DNA of 64,000 nucleotides, taken from Pilaira anomala. Lineage: Eukaryota > Mucoromycota > Mucoromycetes > Mucorales > Mucoraceae. The DNA lies in contig JAIXMQ010000007.1 in assembly GCA_025716855.1 (NCBI GenBank), positions 682,001-746,000 of the forward strand. Reading direction: 5' to 3'. The position numbers were made by a program, and so were the translations under genes. The notes beneath the pieces were generated by a model. That model saw only the letters and a program-made list of their open reading frames with translations. It did no database searches and had not been told where the DNA came from. Positions 44,820 through 56,926 of the stretch are shown here, piece by piece. The first letter of the stretch is position 1. The number at the start of each line of letters is the position of its first letter.

Positions 44820-46105
44820 GTATTCTTTTTTTTTTTTGTATTAATTCACATGCTTTTATTAAAATAATGAAATTATTAGCTAGTGTCTATAAGTTCATGA
44901 GAATTAGCAGCCGTAGTGGGATAGTGGGAAAGAGAATAATTATATAAAGAGTCAGCTAGAACGTTGGACCAAGACGTGTTGTCAAGATCCACATCCAGTG
45001 GTGGTGCCAGACGATTTCTAATACGATTCCTAAAGAAAGTAGGACAGCCTCATCGATTAACTCACCAGTCTCATCGTGTAATGAATAAATGGAAAGCCAA
45101 ACTGACTCTGGAGTTGGGAACTTAGCAGTTAGCTGTAAGGCGGCCAGTTGAGATTCCCAAAAGGACCACTTGTAAAAGCACGAGACAAAGAGGTGTTGTA
45201 TGGTCTCGGACTCAGACTTGCATATTTAACATAGTGAAGAAGACCATAATTGAGAATTTTATCGGAACAAAGTTGCTTGACAGCCAATTTTATTTTGAAG
45301 TAAGCGCCACCAAATTGTGACCACCTTGTGAGGCAGAGAGAGAGACCAAAAAAATTCCCAGAGGTCAGGAGAAAGATAGTTACTAAGGATAGCGTACGGG
45401 ACAGGGATTTTACCAGACCTGGTGACCTTCAAGTAACCCAGTTTTTTTTTACGACGTTGGGGTTGTACATATAACCGGAATAAGTTATTAGAAATACGAC
45501 GAATGGAGAGCACTTTGAAGGAATTAACACGAAGCACCCAATGGTCACAGCTAGGCACCCATTCAGATCCTGTGGCTGCAAAATTTGACTTGGTATTAGG
45601 GGAATTAGAAGTCGGAGGCACAAGGTAGGCTGAGGCATTCCGGGGTATGAACCGTTTTAATGACGAAGACCAAGATATACCACTATCAGGATATTGAAGC
45701 TGACAGTATATACGTGCAGGTAAACTTGGGTTATGTGTTTCAAAAGATAAACAATTGTGAAACTGGTTGGCTGTGGATAACCAATCCATAGCATCAGAGA
45801 CTAAATACCGTGTAGCTATTTTACTAGGATCGATACCAGCGTTACTAGTAATACCACTGTGGGAGCCATCACCAGTCGGTCCTGAAGAGGATAGCGCAAA
45901 TCGTAAAAGATAATCAGATAGCCAGAGACCAGACTAGGTAGAGTTAACTTTTAAAGGAGGTAGCAGTGTTATTAACTTGGTTAAATGCGTCATCGTAGGA
46001 AGATGTTTTAACATAGGAACATAAAGAGAAGGATGATGTCGATGCCTCTCCTTGAAGAAATATTACACCGCGAGTTTCTTTAAGATGGGCTAGACTCATG
46101 CTAAT
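44820..46105 (-). mobile_element. 3' remnant of a LINE-type retrotransposon
   Basis: On the minus strand the region reads LLRFALSSSG, then an open frame from 45,789 to 45,259 ending LSLPHKVVTIWWRLLQNKIG. This is the conserved segment just before the zinc-knuckle of non-LTR reverse transcriptases (zf-RVT, xPHKVxxFxWRLxxxRL). A frame change and a stop follow. The knuckle then appears in another frame as C-stop-I-C-KSESETIQHLF-VSC (Cys at 45,219-45,221), followed by FYKWSFWESQL. A short A run (minus strand, about 44,827-44,838) may be the poly(A) tail. The catalytic RT domain itself is absent, so this is a 5'-truncated, decayed copy. No target duplication was identified. Confidence 0.72.
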
Positions 46106-47420
46106 AAGCCTTCAAACTTTCTTTTTTTTTTCTTTATTAAGTGATTGAGAGGCTATCAACTTATAAATAGTTGCTCCAATCATTTGTTTTCTTTTTTTTT
46201 CACTTTAATATTCAAAATAATAATCACTTATTATGTGCAATTTCAAGAAAAATTTGTCCTTAAAAAATCTTAGCCTTTGTCAGCCATGGAGATTACCTCC
46301 TAACTTTTTCGGTGGTGCAGGTAAAAAAAAATCACATAATACATATGTATTCATACAAACAAACAGCTAAAATGTCTAATTTACAGATTCTGATATTTCG
46401 TAAAATTACAGCAGTGATAAACCTTCAGCACCACATATCCTTGGCCAACAACCTTTGAGGTCACTTCCTGATTTCTTTCATGTTACAGTTAAATAAAAAG
46501 AAAATAATATAGAATACATTTATTTGGGAATAAACATCTAATATCTAGTTTATAGATTGTGACGATTTAATAAATTGTAAGAGTAATAAGCATACTCGAC
46601 ATATTGTACTTCATACAACCAATGTAACAACCGCTTCTTTTAAGAGGTTATTTATGATGGAGCTTGTAATAAGTACTAAAACATTATTTATTTATGTTTA
46701 CTTATTCTTGAAGAAATAATAACCATCATTTAAATAGATATTGGGCGAGAGTAACAACGTTGTGTCTTTTTCTTCATCTAATACAACAGTCATCTCTTAT
46801 TACAGAATGAAACACGCCGAACAAGCCGTCAATTAAATTAATAGAAAGTACTATTTTTTATACTAAATCTGACTTATTCAAAAAGCCATTTGAGCAAGAG
46901 CTTTTGGTATGCCTCAATATTCAATCCAATACTACCGCGAATTACATGGTATATTATTTCTTTTTTAGATTTTGGTAACTATATGCTACTAACTCTCATT
47001 TTAGCAACAACTTTCTGGTGTAGGTTCAATTTATTCAATTTTGTAACCTCAATCTCCCATACCCAGAAATTTATTACAATTGAATATGATGACTACCGGG
47101 ACACAATAGTTCTTTATGAGTGCTTCAACAGGCTCATTATAAACGTAAGTTCTGTTTAATTATTTAATGGTGGCAGATTTTTCTATATCTAACACATTAT
47201 TAAAAAGAGAGTTAAATACCAAGTGCTCAAGAATAAAGAAGTCCAACGATCATATACCTGTTACACTTCTTCTTGGTTGTAACTCCTGTCGCTTTGTGCC
47301 TCTATTTACGAAAAAATTAAAAACGAGCAACAAAAAAAGAACATGTCCATCATGTTCTTTTTGTAACAATTAATAAATATATCAAGCTTTTTTTTTAAAA
47401 AGAAATCCTGTCTCAAATGT

Positions 47421-47462
<42 letters not shown>

Positions 47463-47895
47463 TTTTTAACCCTTGAAATAATATATACATAATTACTTGA
47501 GATAACACAACGAATATTAATATTTATAAAAAAAGTAAGCACAGTATTTTATAAAATCCGCTGTTACACCTAGCTTTACCTTATTACATTACCCTTAATA
47601 ACAATGATGCTCTTTAATAATGATTTTATTTTCTTAGGTCAAGGTCAAGTAAATGTGTTTTAAAACATGAAAAAAGGCTCAGGTATTTATATAAAATTTT
47701 TAGTCCCGTGATGTCGAAATTAAAGTTTCCGATCTTATTGGCTAGGAGCTCTCTCAATTGGATTAGTTATCTCTTCTGAATCAACTTTATGGGTTAAATA
47801 CAAAATAGGTATTCCAAATAATCAAAAAATAAGGACGTTATTTTGTTTCTGTTAGTTTGTTTCTACTTTTACCTGGCAAGTAAAGGCTGAGTCCG

Positions 47896-47927
<32 letters not shown>

Positions 47928-49541
47928 CTCTCATGAATTGATAAAGAACAGTCTTCATTATCTGAGTCAATAGTTATCAAAAGAAGATATCTTACTCAGT
48001 TAACAAGCAAGCCTACCTTAATAAAAAAAGATTTTATGTAGTAATTAGTTACTAGTTGTAATCATACCCACTATGTATCATGTACTCATTTTAATAATTG
48101 TGAAGCAGCATGTGGATATGCTTCTACTTTTCGTCGAATTTCCCAAAAAGTAAAAATAATAAAAATTCATATATTTAGCTTGCTGCATTAGCTGATAAAG
48201 GCGATGTTTTTTTGTAAAAAGGTATGTTTTTTTGTCATTTGTATTGATGTTTGGTGTTAAGAAAGAGATACAGATTTATGCATATTTTAAATCCCAACAA
48301 ATTTTGGGTGCCACACATGACCGCAAACAGGATTATTTTAGCACTTTTTTTTTCTATTTCTTTCTCCCTTTTTCTTTTTTCTTTTTTCTTTTTTCCTTTT
48401 CTTCTTCAAATAAAACATACACATTCTTTAAAACTACCTCTTTGATGACATACAAGATATTGTATCAAGAAATGAACAACTTTGAAATGTGCATAATAAA
48501 TAATATTAGGGGTAAGACATATAACTTTATTACGGGAAAAAGTAGTTAACTGTCTAATATATCCCCACGTGTTCTTAAGAATGATTCTACATTTATTTTA
48601 CTTCAAGTCCTTGCGTATAAAATGACTATTTCTTCCTTGGTTGCTAAGCTTTTGTCTTGATATTGCTTAGTCGGTCTAATACAACGGTTGTTGCTATGGG
48701 GAGAATGTCTGATTCAAGATGACTTCATTTTACGTTTAAGAGATCTTCGTCTGGTTGATACTGTTTGGTGTGTGAAATGTTAGTATAGTCTATACGTAGT
48801 TTAATTGAAAGATTCAGTACTGGCTATCGAAAACAGCTTTTGACCACGAATAACCGATTCCATTATTTGCTGACTTGCTTCTTAACTGACTCGCAGTACA
48901 ATATGGGCACCGTAGTCGGGATAGTAGTGCCATTAGTAGAGATGTTCCATCCATCTGAGGTGGCTTCGTTTCGTTGGGAGGAGATAGCTGGGAAATGGTT
49001 TTTTAATTTTACAAAGGTATTTATTATCTTTCTTGCTCATCATGATGTATTCGTCAAACGTCTCTTTTGTTCACTGTGATGGTTACTATATGATATGTAA
49101 TCGCTTTCTTTTTAATCTGGCAACATGGTCTTGACTACTACTCTTATATATTATTTGAAGTAATCCTTGCTCTTAGCAGAAACAAAGCAAAAAACAAGAA
49201 GAAAAAATCAAACAAGACTACTATAACAGCTCTGGCTATTCCGGAAAGCATCTTTTACACATCTCTCTTCATTTACTCGCCTAACATAAAGTACTTGCAA
49301 ACTTTTATACTTTTTAATTCCCAACTCGAGGCCTTCTTCATATCAAAATTACTTCTCAATTCATATTTGGCTCTATCCTCACACAGACATAATTAGAGGT
49401 TCATCTTCTCTGAAGTACCTTTCAATCCTGGTCAAGTCGTTATTACAATTATCTGTTTTGCAAACACTTTTATATATCAGTTTAATCTATCTACACTACA
49501 CGTCCATCTTGAATTAGCTTAAAATCACCACTGCATACCTT

Positions 49542-49602
<61 letters not shown>

Positions 49603-50193
49603 TAATTAAAAGTCTCTCACATATTAAAGCACATAAATAAATTCCTTACATTCATCTCGCTGCTATGATAAAAAAAATAGTTCTTGTCAATTTAAAAGTA
49701 TGTGCATTTACCAATGAAATCTGTAACAACGGAATCCAGACTAATAACAACCATATAAATAATTACAAGGTACTCTTTAGTCAGGAATTATGTACGTTGT
49801 TATCCAATCGAGTAGATGCTATCCAGGATTATATATGGTCAATTCGAAAGAGTAGAACGTTTACATTCAAAAGCAGAGGAGGAATTGGGTATAGATTCAT
49901 TTAAGCCCATCAAAAAGATGGCCCATATTCAAACACAACTCATCAGGATATTCAAAAGATGATTATTATTTTAGTTTAGAAGAGCTCTTTCAATTAAAGA
50001 TGCCCAGTCTTTTTTTTTTTAAAAAAACATGAAGGTTGTTCTATATAACGTATCCCTTTTTTTTTTCTCGTTCAATCAGTATTTGTAGTGTGGCGGCTCA
50101 TGTAAAACTATCAGAATAAGTAAAGCAGTTAAAGACGTTGTAGCTATAACATATCAGAACGCTCAAGAAATGGACCTTCAACAATATGATTAT
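46106..50193. other. Long gene-poor stretch with decayed ORF fragments
   Basis: About 4.1 kb. Scattered short open stretches (46,890-47,159; 47,167-47,373; 48,840-49,079; 49,665-49,904; and a run reading CGGSCKTIRISKAVKDVVAI near 50,090-50,225) look like pieces of old genes, but none has an intact frame or a domain I can name. T-runs (47,427-47,458) and a 51-nt A-run interrupt it. The simplest reading is gene and transposon debris in a low-selection region. Confidence 0.5.
49546..49596. repeat. Poly(A) tract of 51 nt
   Basis: Fifty-one consecutive A residues, the longest homopolymer noted in the window. Upstream sequence could be a retroposon body, but I found neither coding remnants nor target duplications to support that. 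Confidence 0.95.
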
Positions 50194-50512
50194 CTAGGCT
50201 ATTACCCAATGAAGGAGGTAAAGTTGTCCGAACCCCCCCCCCCCGTTCTTTTTGACACTACCAGTAGCTTCACTTGCAAAGTGCGTGCTAGACATAGACA
50301 GGTCATTTTCTACGGAAGAATAGATCATATTAATTTGATTTTTTAAAGAAGACATTTCCTCTTTCGTGGCTTTTGCTTCTTCTTTCAGATCATTGGTTGT
50401 CGCACGAAGAATATCTAGCTTTCCTAAAATAATTTGCGATTCGTTCTTCATAGTAGTTCTTTGAAGTAACATTGAGTTCAGGTAAAGTGATGTTGTTACT
50501 TTGACTGGCCAT
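50194..50512 (-). pseudogene. Short coiled-coil ORF, possibly frameshifted
   Basis: From ATG 50,512 a frame reads MASQSNNITLPELNVTSKNYY and ends after 43 codons. An overlapping frame from 50,470 encodes MLLQRTTMKNESQIILGKLD and continues with a heptad-like NDLKEEAKATKEEMSSLKNQ. A single-base change could make one protein from the two. The frame runs into a 12-C homopolymer (50,233-50,244), a likely site of slippage. No family recognised; it could be the N-terminus of a lost element or gene. Confidence 0.35.
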
Positions 50513-50834
50513 TTGTAAATGTTGTAGTAAAAAAGAGTTAAATAAAAAAAATTAACGGAATGATGTCAATTAAAGAATCACTTTTTAAAAAGATACAAAA
50601 AAAAAAAAAGTTAAGCGTTAACTAAGGGCAATATGTTGGTTCTTAGTAAAACGGTTACTTAGTATTTAAAATTGACAGAAAACGTAGATAAAAACTATTG
50701 CAAGTTTTGAGTTGACAATTTTATATTCAATTGCATATCAAACACATCGTAAATTGTGAAGAATAAAGAATTAAAAATTTAATGAGAAAATAATGATTAA
50801 TATCCCAAGTGTATGTACATAAGAAAAAAAAACA

Positions 50835-51007
50835 AAAACTAAACCTTCGGAGGTCATGCCCAATAACCTCCTAGGGTCTTCGTTTAGGGTCCCAACTACA
50901 CAAAGCCTGTACACAACTTTATGCATTGGGTCTCCACCCGGGCATATCTGATCGAACTTTACCCGAAACCAGGCTGGGCGGCACAAGTTAAGGGCGGAAG
51001 ATCTCTC
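50835..51007. other. GC-richer patch flanking repeat copy B
   Basis: About 170 bp with markedly higher GC than its surroundings (ggtctccacccgggcatatc, aggctgggcggcacaagtta). It directly continues repeat copy B on the side that in copy A is replaced by the Gypsy LTR. It lies downstream of the TATATAAGG of the repeat when read on the minus strand, so it could be the transcribed 5' part of a longer element. A minus-strand ORF (to 50,986) spans it but has no recognised domain. Confidence 0.45.
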
Positions 51008-51494
51008 AAGCCATGCTTACCATAAACATGATTTTTACGCCCTTATATACCCCTCCAAAATTTTACTATGGACAAGTTGTGGGTTTCATGAACCTTATTT
51101 TTTTCGGGTTTTTTTATGTCTGAATTTCTCAATAAAAATGTTTCCAGCGTTTTGAGCAACGTTTATTTAGTACAAATTCAATGGCACAAAAGTACAAAAT
51201 TTTGTAAGAAAAGTGGATTGTATAGCGAATTAGAAAGGTTCAATTTCACGGTATCTTCTTGGTGTAACTAAAATACTTCTTTTTGTCTGTACCCGTGTCA
51301 CCTAAATCGAAGAAAATTCATTACTGCTACACACCTAAAATATTTCTTTTTTTATTAACGCGACCAAGTATCAAATCGCTTTTATTGAGAACTATGAGAA
51401 ACACTTTTTTTTATTGAGTAGTTAAATATATCAAGCAGTAGCATCGTACAGTACCAGCAAACCAAGTTTTTTTTTTTTTTTTTTTTTTTTTTTT
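51008..51494 (-). repeat. 0.48-kb repeat, copy B (inverted relative to copy A)
   Basis: Reverse complement of 33,545-34,021, from aagccatgcttaccataaac to the terminal T-run (51,467-51,494). Divergence is mostly single substitutions and changes in homopolymer length. Here the homology boundary at 51,008 lies within continuous sequence. In copy A it lies at the LTR junction, so copy A is probably the truncated one. Confidence 0.85.
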
Positions 51495-54118
51495 AGTATG
51501 ACTAATAACTAACTAGATGTTAAAATCGGATTCCGTTTTCGTAAATACTTCCTTGCTGTATTCAAGTCAAATAGCACTATATTTCCAGCTCTTGTATCCA
51601 AGCCTATTCTTCTACGGCCAAACACAGAGGAAAGTAGCTTCGAATCTTTCCAGGCTTTTGCTTCAATTCCAACTTCTAAATTATCCAGTATAACTTCTTT
51701 CAAAACCTGTTGTTCTTGCATAGAAATTATCCAAAGCCTTTATAACTTTTTTTTTTTTTTTTTGTACACTACAATATAAAAAATTGGCAGATACATCAAC
51801 TAATACATAATGAATCTTGATCAAATGATTCCCAAAAAGTTCTGGATAGTGAGATATATACCAGAAGGACGACACCAAAAAAATGAATTTGGACTGTAAG
51901 TGGGATGAGGTGTTATAATCTCTATGTCATATTACGAACGAAGTGATTATTGTATCCTACTATAGACTGTGATAAAGATTGTTGGATGCATCATCTGCGT
52001 TGATTTTACTTTTGGATTTGATAAAAGGTTACTGTATTTTTTTTAATAGTTCTTTCCAAATTACTACGGCAAGAGAGTATGTTCTTTAAAGGTCTAGCTT
52101 TGATGATAATAATGTGTTGTAGTGTGACATAAATAACAATTATTCACTGTGAACACTCTATAACGTTTAATCGTCCAGCTGCATCTATTCTTAAGAATAT
52201 AGATATAGTTGGAGTAAATTCGAATGCGTATTATTTAACTCAAATTGAAGAGATATACGTCGACGCTATTTTTATGTTCTCGGATTGTGACATTGATTTG
52301 ATCGCAGAACGATTGCCTTCAACAATAATTCAATACATATATATGATATTGGTATTTTTGATTGGATGGATGAAGTTATAAAGGGAGTCATGAACCTTTT
52401 GACTTTGCTGTTCCAGACCAAACCAGCTTCGATTGTCATCAGTCTTGAGATTAGAAACGTACTGAAAATTTTAGGTTGCTTACAAGTACTTTTTTTAGTC
52501 AACTGTCCATATCTTTAAGCTTGAGTCGAGAGAGTGTCAGGAATAAGAATATGGTCCAAGCCGTGGATTTTTGTACGTAAAATTCGATGATCACCTTTTT
52601 TGGATCCAAAGACCATCTCCCTCCACCACCACCACTTTCTCAAACGTTGCCAAACTCAAGAATTTTATTCCTTCACACACACACACACACACACACAAAA
52701 GTAAAACCTCCTTTTGCTGGATTCTCCTTCTCTTCCAAATATTCAGAGTAGAGTATCTTTCGCAACCGGTAATTCTCATATACATCATTCTAACGTTATT
52801 GAAGACGTAGTAAGTAGTAGATTTACGTACTCACAGCTTTGTAAAATGACTATTTATTTCCTTTGTTGGAGTTATCATTACCAATGTGTACTACAGTAAG
52901 ACGAGAGGAGGCACTCAGGTTATAAGTGTATTTTAGTAGCCTTTTTAGCGCGTTATATATTTACTGCTGGGCACAACAATAAAAATTGCTGCTGTAATCC
53001 AAAATTAAAAATTTTATGTTTATTTTTAAAATACTAAACTACTCCTTTTTCAGGTACGAAAATCCCACTTTTCCTACAAGTTCTGAGTAAAAAAAAAAAA
53101 AAAAAACGGGAAAGTTCGCGTCGTTTTATAAAGTTAGAACCACATAACCGCGCCACGTATGACATTTTTAGGAAGCAGAAGAAGAAGAAAATGATATTTT
53201 ACGAAGCAAAAAAATGATAACTTTTTGGGTTCAATCGTTTTTTTTTTTTTTTAGCGGCAGAAAGAAAAAATATCTCACAGAAAAAAAAAAAAAAAATCTG
53301 AGAGTCTTATATTTAAACTAAATTCACTTTTTACAAGTTTTCCAACAAATCGTAGAAAAGTAAATATAACATCTATTTTTCCTATTATGTCATAATTTTT
53401 ACGGACGTTAGGTAACTTTTTTTTTTTTTTGAAATGTTTGAGAAAAACTTTGTACTTAATTGTCTTTTCCGAGAAATGAAATCACTTCTTTTTGACAGTT
53501 TTGTTGTTTACAAACTAAATAAACAAACAAGTTCATTTTTTTTTTTAGCCTGGGTACAGTAAGAAAAGCAGTATATATAAAAAAAAAAAAAAAAAAAAAA
53601 AAAAACTAGTTAAATTTCCTTTTAAAAAAAAAATTTAAATTTCGGAAGACTTGTAAAAAATGCACAATTCGTTTATTAAAAAAAAAAAAAAAAGTACCGG
53701 AAAAAAACCAATAGTACCCACACCATTATACTGAATAAACAAATAAAAAAAAAACTTTACTTCATATTTCAAAAAAAAAAGGAGCGGGCAGGACTTGTTA
53801 TTGTTTCTATTCATTTAAATTACATACACACAGCATTAAAAATAGACTTTTTTTTTTTTTTTTGTAAGACTAGAGAGAACCAAATTGTGTAGTAAGAAAT
53901 ATGAATTACTTTTGCTCTTTCTAAAAAAAAAAAAAAAAGGAAAAAAAAAAAATCCAAGTTACACTATTCATATTAAGTAACACAAGGGTCATACATTGTG
54001 TTCAAAAAAAAAGGTGTAGTACAACTAAAGATCTTTTCTTTCTGCAACCCGAGTCAAAAAAAAAAAAAAGCTTAAATTATGGGCCTTTAAAAAATAATGC
54101 AGATGACAAAGTACTAAT
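51495..54118. other. Gene-poor stretch with ORF debris and homopolymers
   Basis: About 2.6 kb. A minus-strand fragment at 51,509-51,721 (EQQVLKEVILDNLEVGIEAK, FGRRRIGLDTRAGNIVLFD) and a neighbouring one up to 51,878 may belong to one decayed gene; no domain recognised. A (CA)n microsatellite lies at 52,675-52,697. From 53,080 onward A and T runs of 10-25 nt are dense. Confidence 0.5.
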
Positions 54119-54388
54119 TTAGTAATTTCTAACCAAATAATCCTTGATAAACTTCAGCTGGAAATTTAAAGGTGGATACAGACTAGTGTGATTCTCAATA
54201 TCATTTAAATAATCCAAAAGTATGATTCTAAGAAAGAAAAAGAAAATTTTTTTTTAAGTAAAATAACTCCCTACTTTTTTTTAGCGTCAAACTTTTTTTT
54301 TTTTTACTTTTTAGTAGTTGAATTATTTTGTCGCTCCGGTTCAGCGAAAATACTTTGAATCTAATAAAAAAAAAAAAAAAATTAGAAG

Positions 54389-54424
<36 letters not shown>

Positions 54425-54622
54425 AGAAAGAGAAAGGTAGTACCAATAATAATTGCTGATCCACATGCAACTGATCTATCGAGAAAAGGATCGTTGTAAT
54501 AAAGCAAGCGATTAAAATATAATTACTATTAAGTAAATTATGCCACAGTTTGGGTATATCGTCATACAATTCTTGTTTTCCTTTTGAATTAAAAAACGTG
54601 TTAATGACCAACTCATTTTAGT

Positions 54623-54653
<31 letters not shown>

Positions 54654-56224
54654 GCTTCGATTGAATCCAATTACGAAAGTAAGTTAATGATTCGGTTTCT
54701 CGATTATCCATTGAAGGATATATTATCCAATTGATATAGACTAGAATATCTTCCATCTAATATTATGAGTAATTAAAAAATTAAAGGTTTCTTTTAATTA
54801 CCTGAGTTGTCCATGGTGCATTCTTATTTTGAGTCCATTGTATTAACTGATAAACACAATACCATAGAAACCGATGAAAAGTTAAAGATAAACACCAAAC
54901 TTCATTCCTTCGATTTGAAACATGTAGCATGGAGCCATTATAGATATAATTTCGAATGATATCCAATAAGCGATGCGTTTCCACCTGATAAAAACTAGCC
55001 TTCTCAATTTCTTGTTGACATGACTCAAATAAAGGTAGTACCCTCAAGTATTGCTGAATCGATTGTTCTAATTGAATTAATTTCCAACTGGAAAACTGAA
55101 TGATATGATCTGATAACACGCTTTGAAACCGTTGACTGAGATCAGAGGATATCTGAAGTAAATGAATGATCTCATGGTTCAATAGGTTACTTTTTTCGCT
55201 TAAATAATCTTGGATTAAATTCAGTACTTCCATCTCTAATACATCAGGATAATTCAATAATAATTTGACTTTCAATGACGGTGACCAGCTACGATAACAT
55301 GGTTTCTTTTGTACTACGATTTCATAAATGAATTCGTCTGATAGTAATGTATCGCTTGTTGTGATGGAACGTTCAATTGCACAATCTACTATTTTTTCAA
55401 TCATACCAAAAGATTCTTTTTCGTGTATTAAACTTTGGCAAGTGTCTATTAATTTAGAAATTTTCTGCGGCTACATAAATATATAAAAAAGCTGTCAAAA
55501 AAAAAAAAATGTGTATTTGCATGATTTTAAATTTTTTTTTTTTTTTTTTTTTTACAGATAATTCATTTCCTTTGATGTCAATTAGATTTGATATTTGTTG
55601 AACAAGTTGTTGAGTATCTTGTTTTTGATCATCTCGAATATTGACATTAATAAACCTTCGTAATCGATTGATACACCAAAAGACAGATCTACATATATTT
55701 ATTTGTTACATGAATAATAATAAAAAAAAAAAAAACTTTGATCATTTCTTACTTTTCTTTTTGTGCAATGGATGGAGATATCGTATTTGATCCAATCTCT
55801 AGTTTACTGTACTCTAATAAACAAGTAACGACTAAATTTGCAATACGTGGTGTATACCCAATATAAGGATGTGTCTAAATAGATAAGAGAAAAACGAGTT
55901 AAAACATGTAAAAAAAAAAAAAATTTCATTAGTATTTTTTTTTTTTTTTTTTTACAGAAGCTAAAGTCAGTGTAGAACCTGCAAGAGGAAACTTTTCCAA
56001 GGTTTCTTTTGTTGATTGACATTGTTTTAATTCCTAAGACAACAAAAACTTAGCGCGTATTAAAAGAGAGAGAGCTCTCTTTCTTTCTTTCTTTCTTTCT
56101 TTACTTTTAAAAGGTGAGTAAGGAATTCTGAAAGAAACTCCAAGTTATTTCGAATAAGAGTTAATTGAACATGATTCTCTTGTTTTTTCAAGATGGTCTT
56201 GAATTTTTCCCAATCTAAAAGCAT
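54119..56224 (-). CDS. Unknown alpha-helical protein, 9 exons
   Basis: Nine exons: 56224-56105, 56033-55956, 55874-55753, 55688-55556, 55470-54802, 54756-54651, 54580-54444, 54360-54308, 54227-54119. All junctions keep phase, giving 508 residues. The product starts MLLDWEKFKTILKKQENHVQ and looks like an all-helical (HEAT-like) protein: LTLIRNNLEFLSEFLTHLL, YTPRIANLVVTCLLEY, RSWSPSLKVKLLLNYPDVLE, LWHNLLNSNYILIACF. It ends NFQLKFIKDYLVRNY. I do not recognise the family and invent no function. Nine phase-consistent junctions and splice sites make the gene model itself strong. Introns are packed with homopolymers directly at the donor (gt followed by 13-30 A or T), which could affect splicing. 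An upstream in-frame ATG at about 56,248 lies in a C/T-rich leader and was not used. Confidence 0.72.
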
Positions 56225-56926
56225 GTAAGGAAAGGAAAACGACCACATATTTTTTTTTTTTTTTTTTTGGTTCAAGTCACATTTTTTTTTTTTTTTTTTT
56301 TTCAGTGTCACATTTTTTTTTTTTTTTTTTTTTTTTTTGGGCGGGAGAGTATATTATAACACAAAGAAGAGATTACATTGCGCTTTGACACTGATCTGGT
56401 GCAACAAATGTGTGTAGTATAAAAATATCCCCCTAATTTTTTTTTTTCATTGTTGATGTGTGTGTGTGAGACCCTTCATTGGTGTATCCTATCAATGTCA
56501 CAAACGTTATACAATAAAAAAACTTGGATTTTTTTTTTTTTTTTTTTTTTAATAAAAATATGTATAATAAAAAATAAAATTAAAAAGAGAATAATAATCT
56601 CTTATTTCTTTTTTTCTATTGTGTGTGTGTGTATAAATAAGATATAAGGGTAAATAAAAGAAAATAAACAAAAAGAAAAAAGAAGAAGAGGGGGTGTTTT
56701 TTTTTTTTTTTTTTTTTTTTTTTGGAGGAGGAGGAGCATGAGAAACAAGAAAATAAAAAAAAAAAATAGCATGATCTGAAATTACATAGGGAGAGAGAAA
56801 AAAAAAAAAAAATAGAGCTTACAGAGTAGAAAGAGTTTTTTGGTATGAAGTTTTCATATATAGGATATATATATATATATATGAGGGGGGGGGTGGCAAA
56901 AATTAATAAAGATAAAAAATAGAAAA
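56225..56926. other. Intergenic stretch, homopolymer-rich
   Basis: About 700 bp with several T runs of 17-24 nt, GT repeats (gtgtgtgtgtg near 56,622) and a G8 run near 56,884. It is the promoter side of the helical gene and the 3' flank of the NDT80-like gene. No gene seen. Confidence 0.6.

Noticed and set aside
50771..50986. Minus-strand ORF in the GC-rich patch as a gene
   Set aside because: It has no recognised domain, a homopolymer-encoded end and no splice continuation; kept only as part of the possible unknown element.
52675..52697. (CA)n tract as a regulatory element
   Set aside because: A plain dinucleotide microsatellite without neighbouring gene structure.
54228..54611. Single 127-residue ORF on the minus strand
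   Set aside because: Its Phe/Leu-rich middle is an intron poly(T) stretch; the sequence is better explained as two exons of the helical gene.
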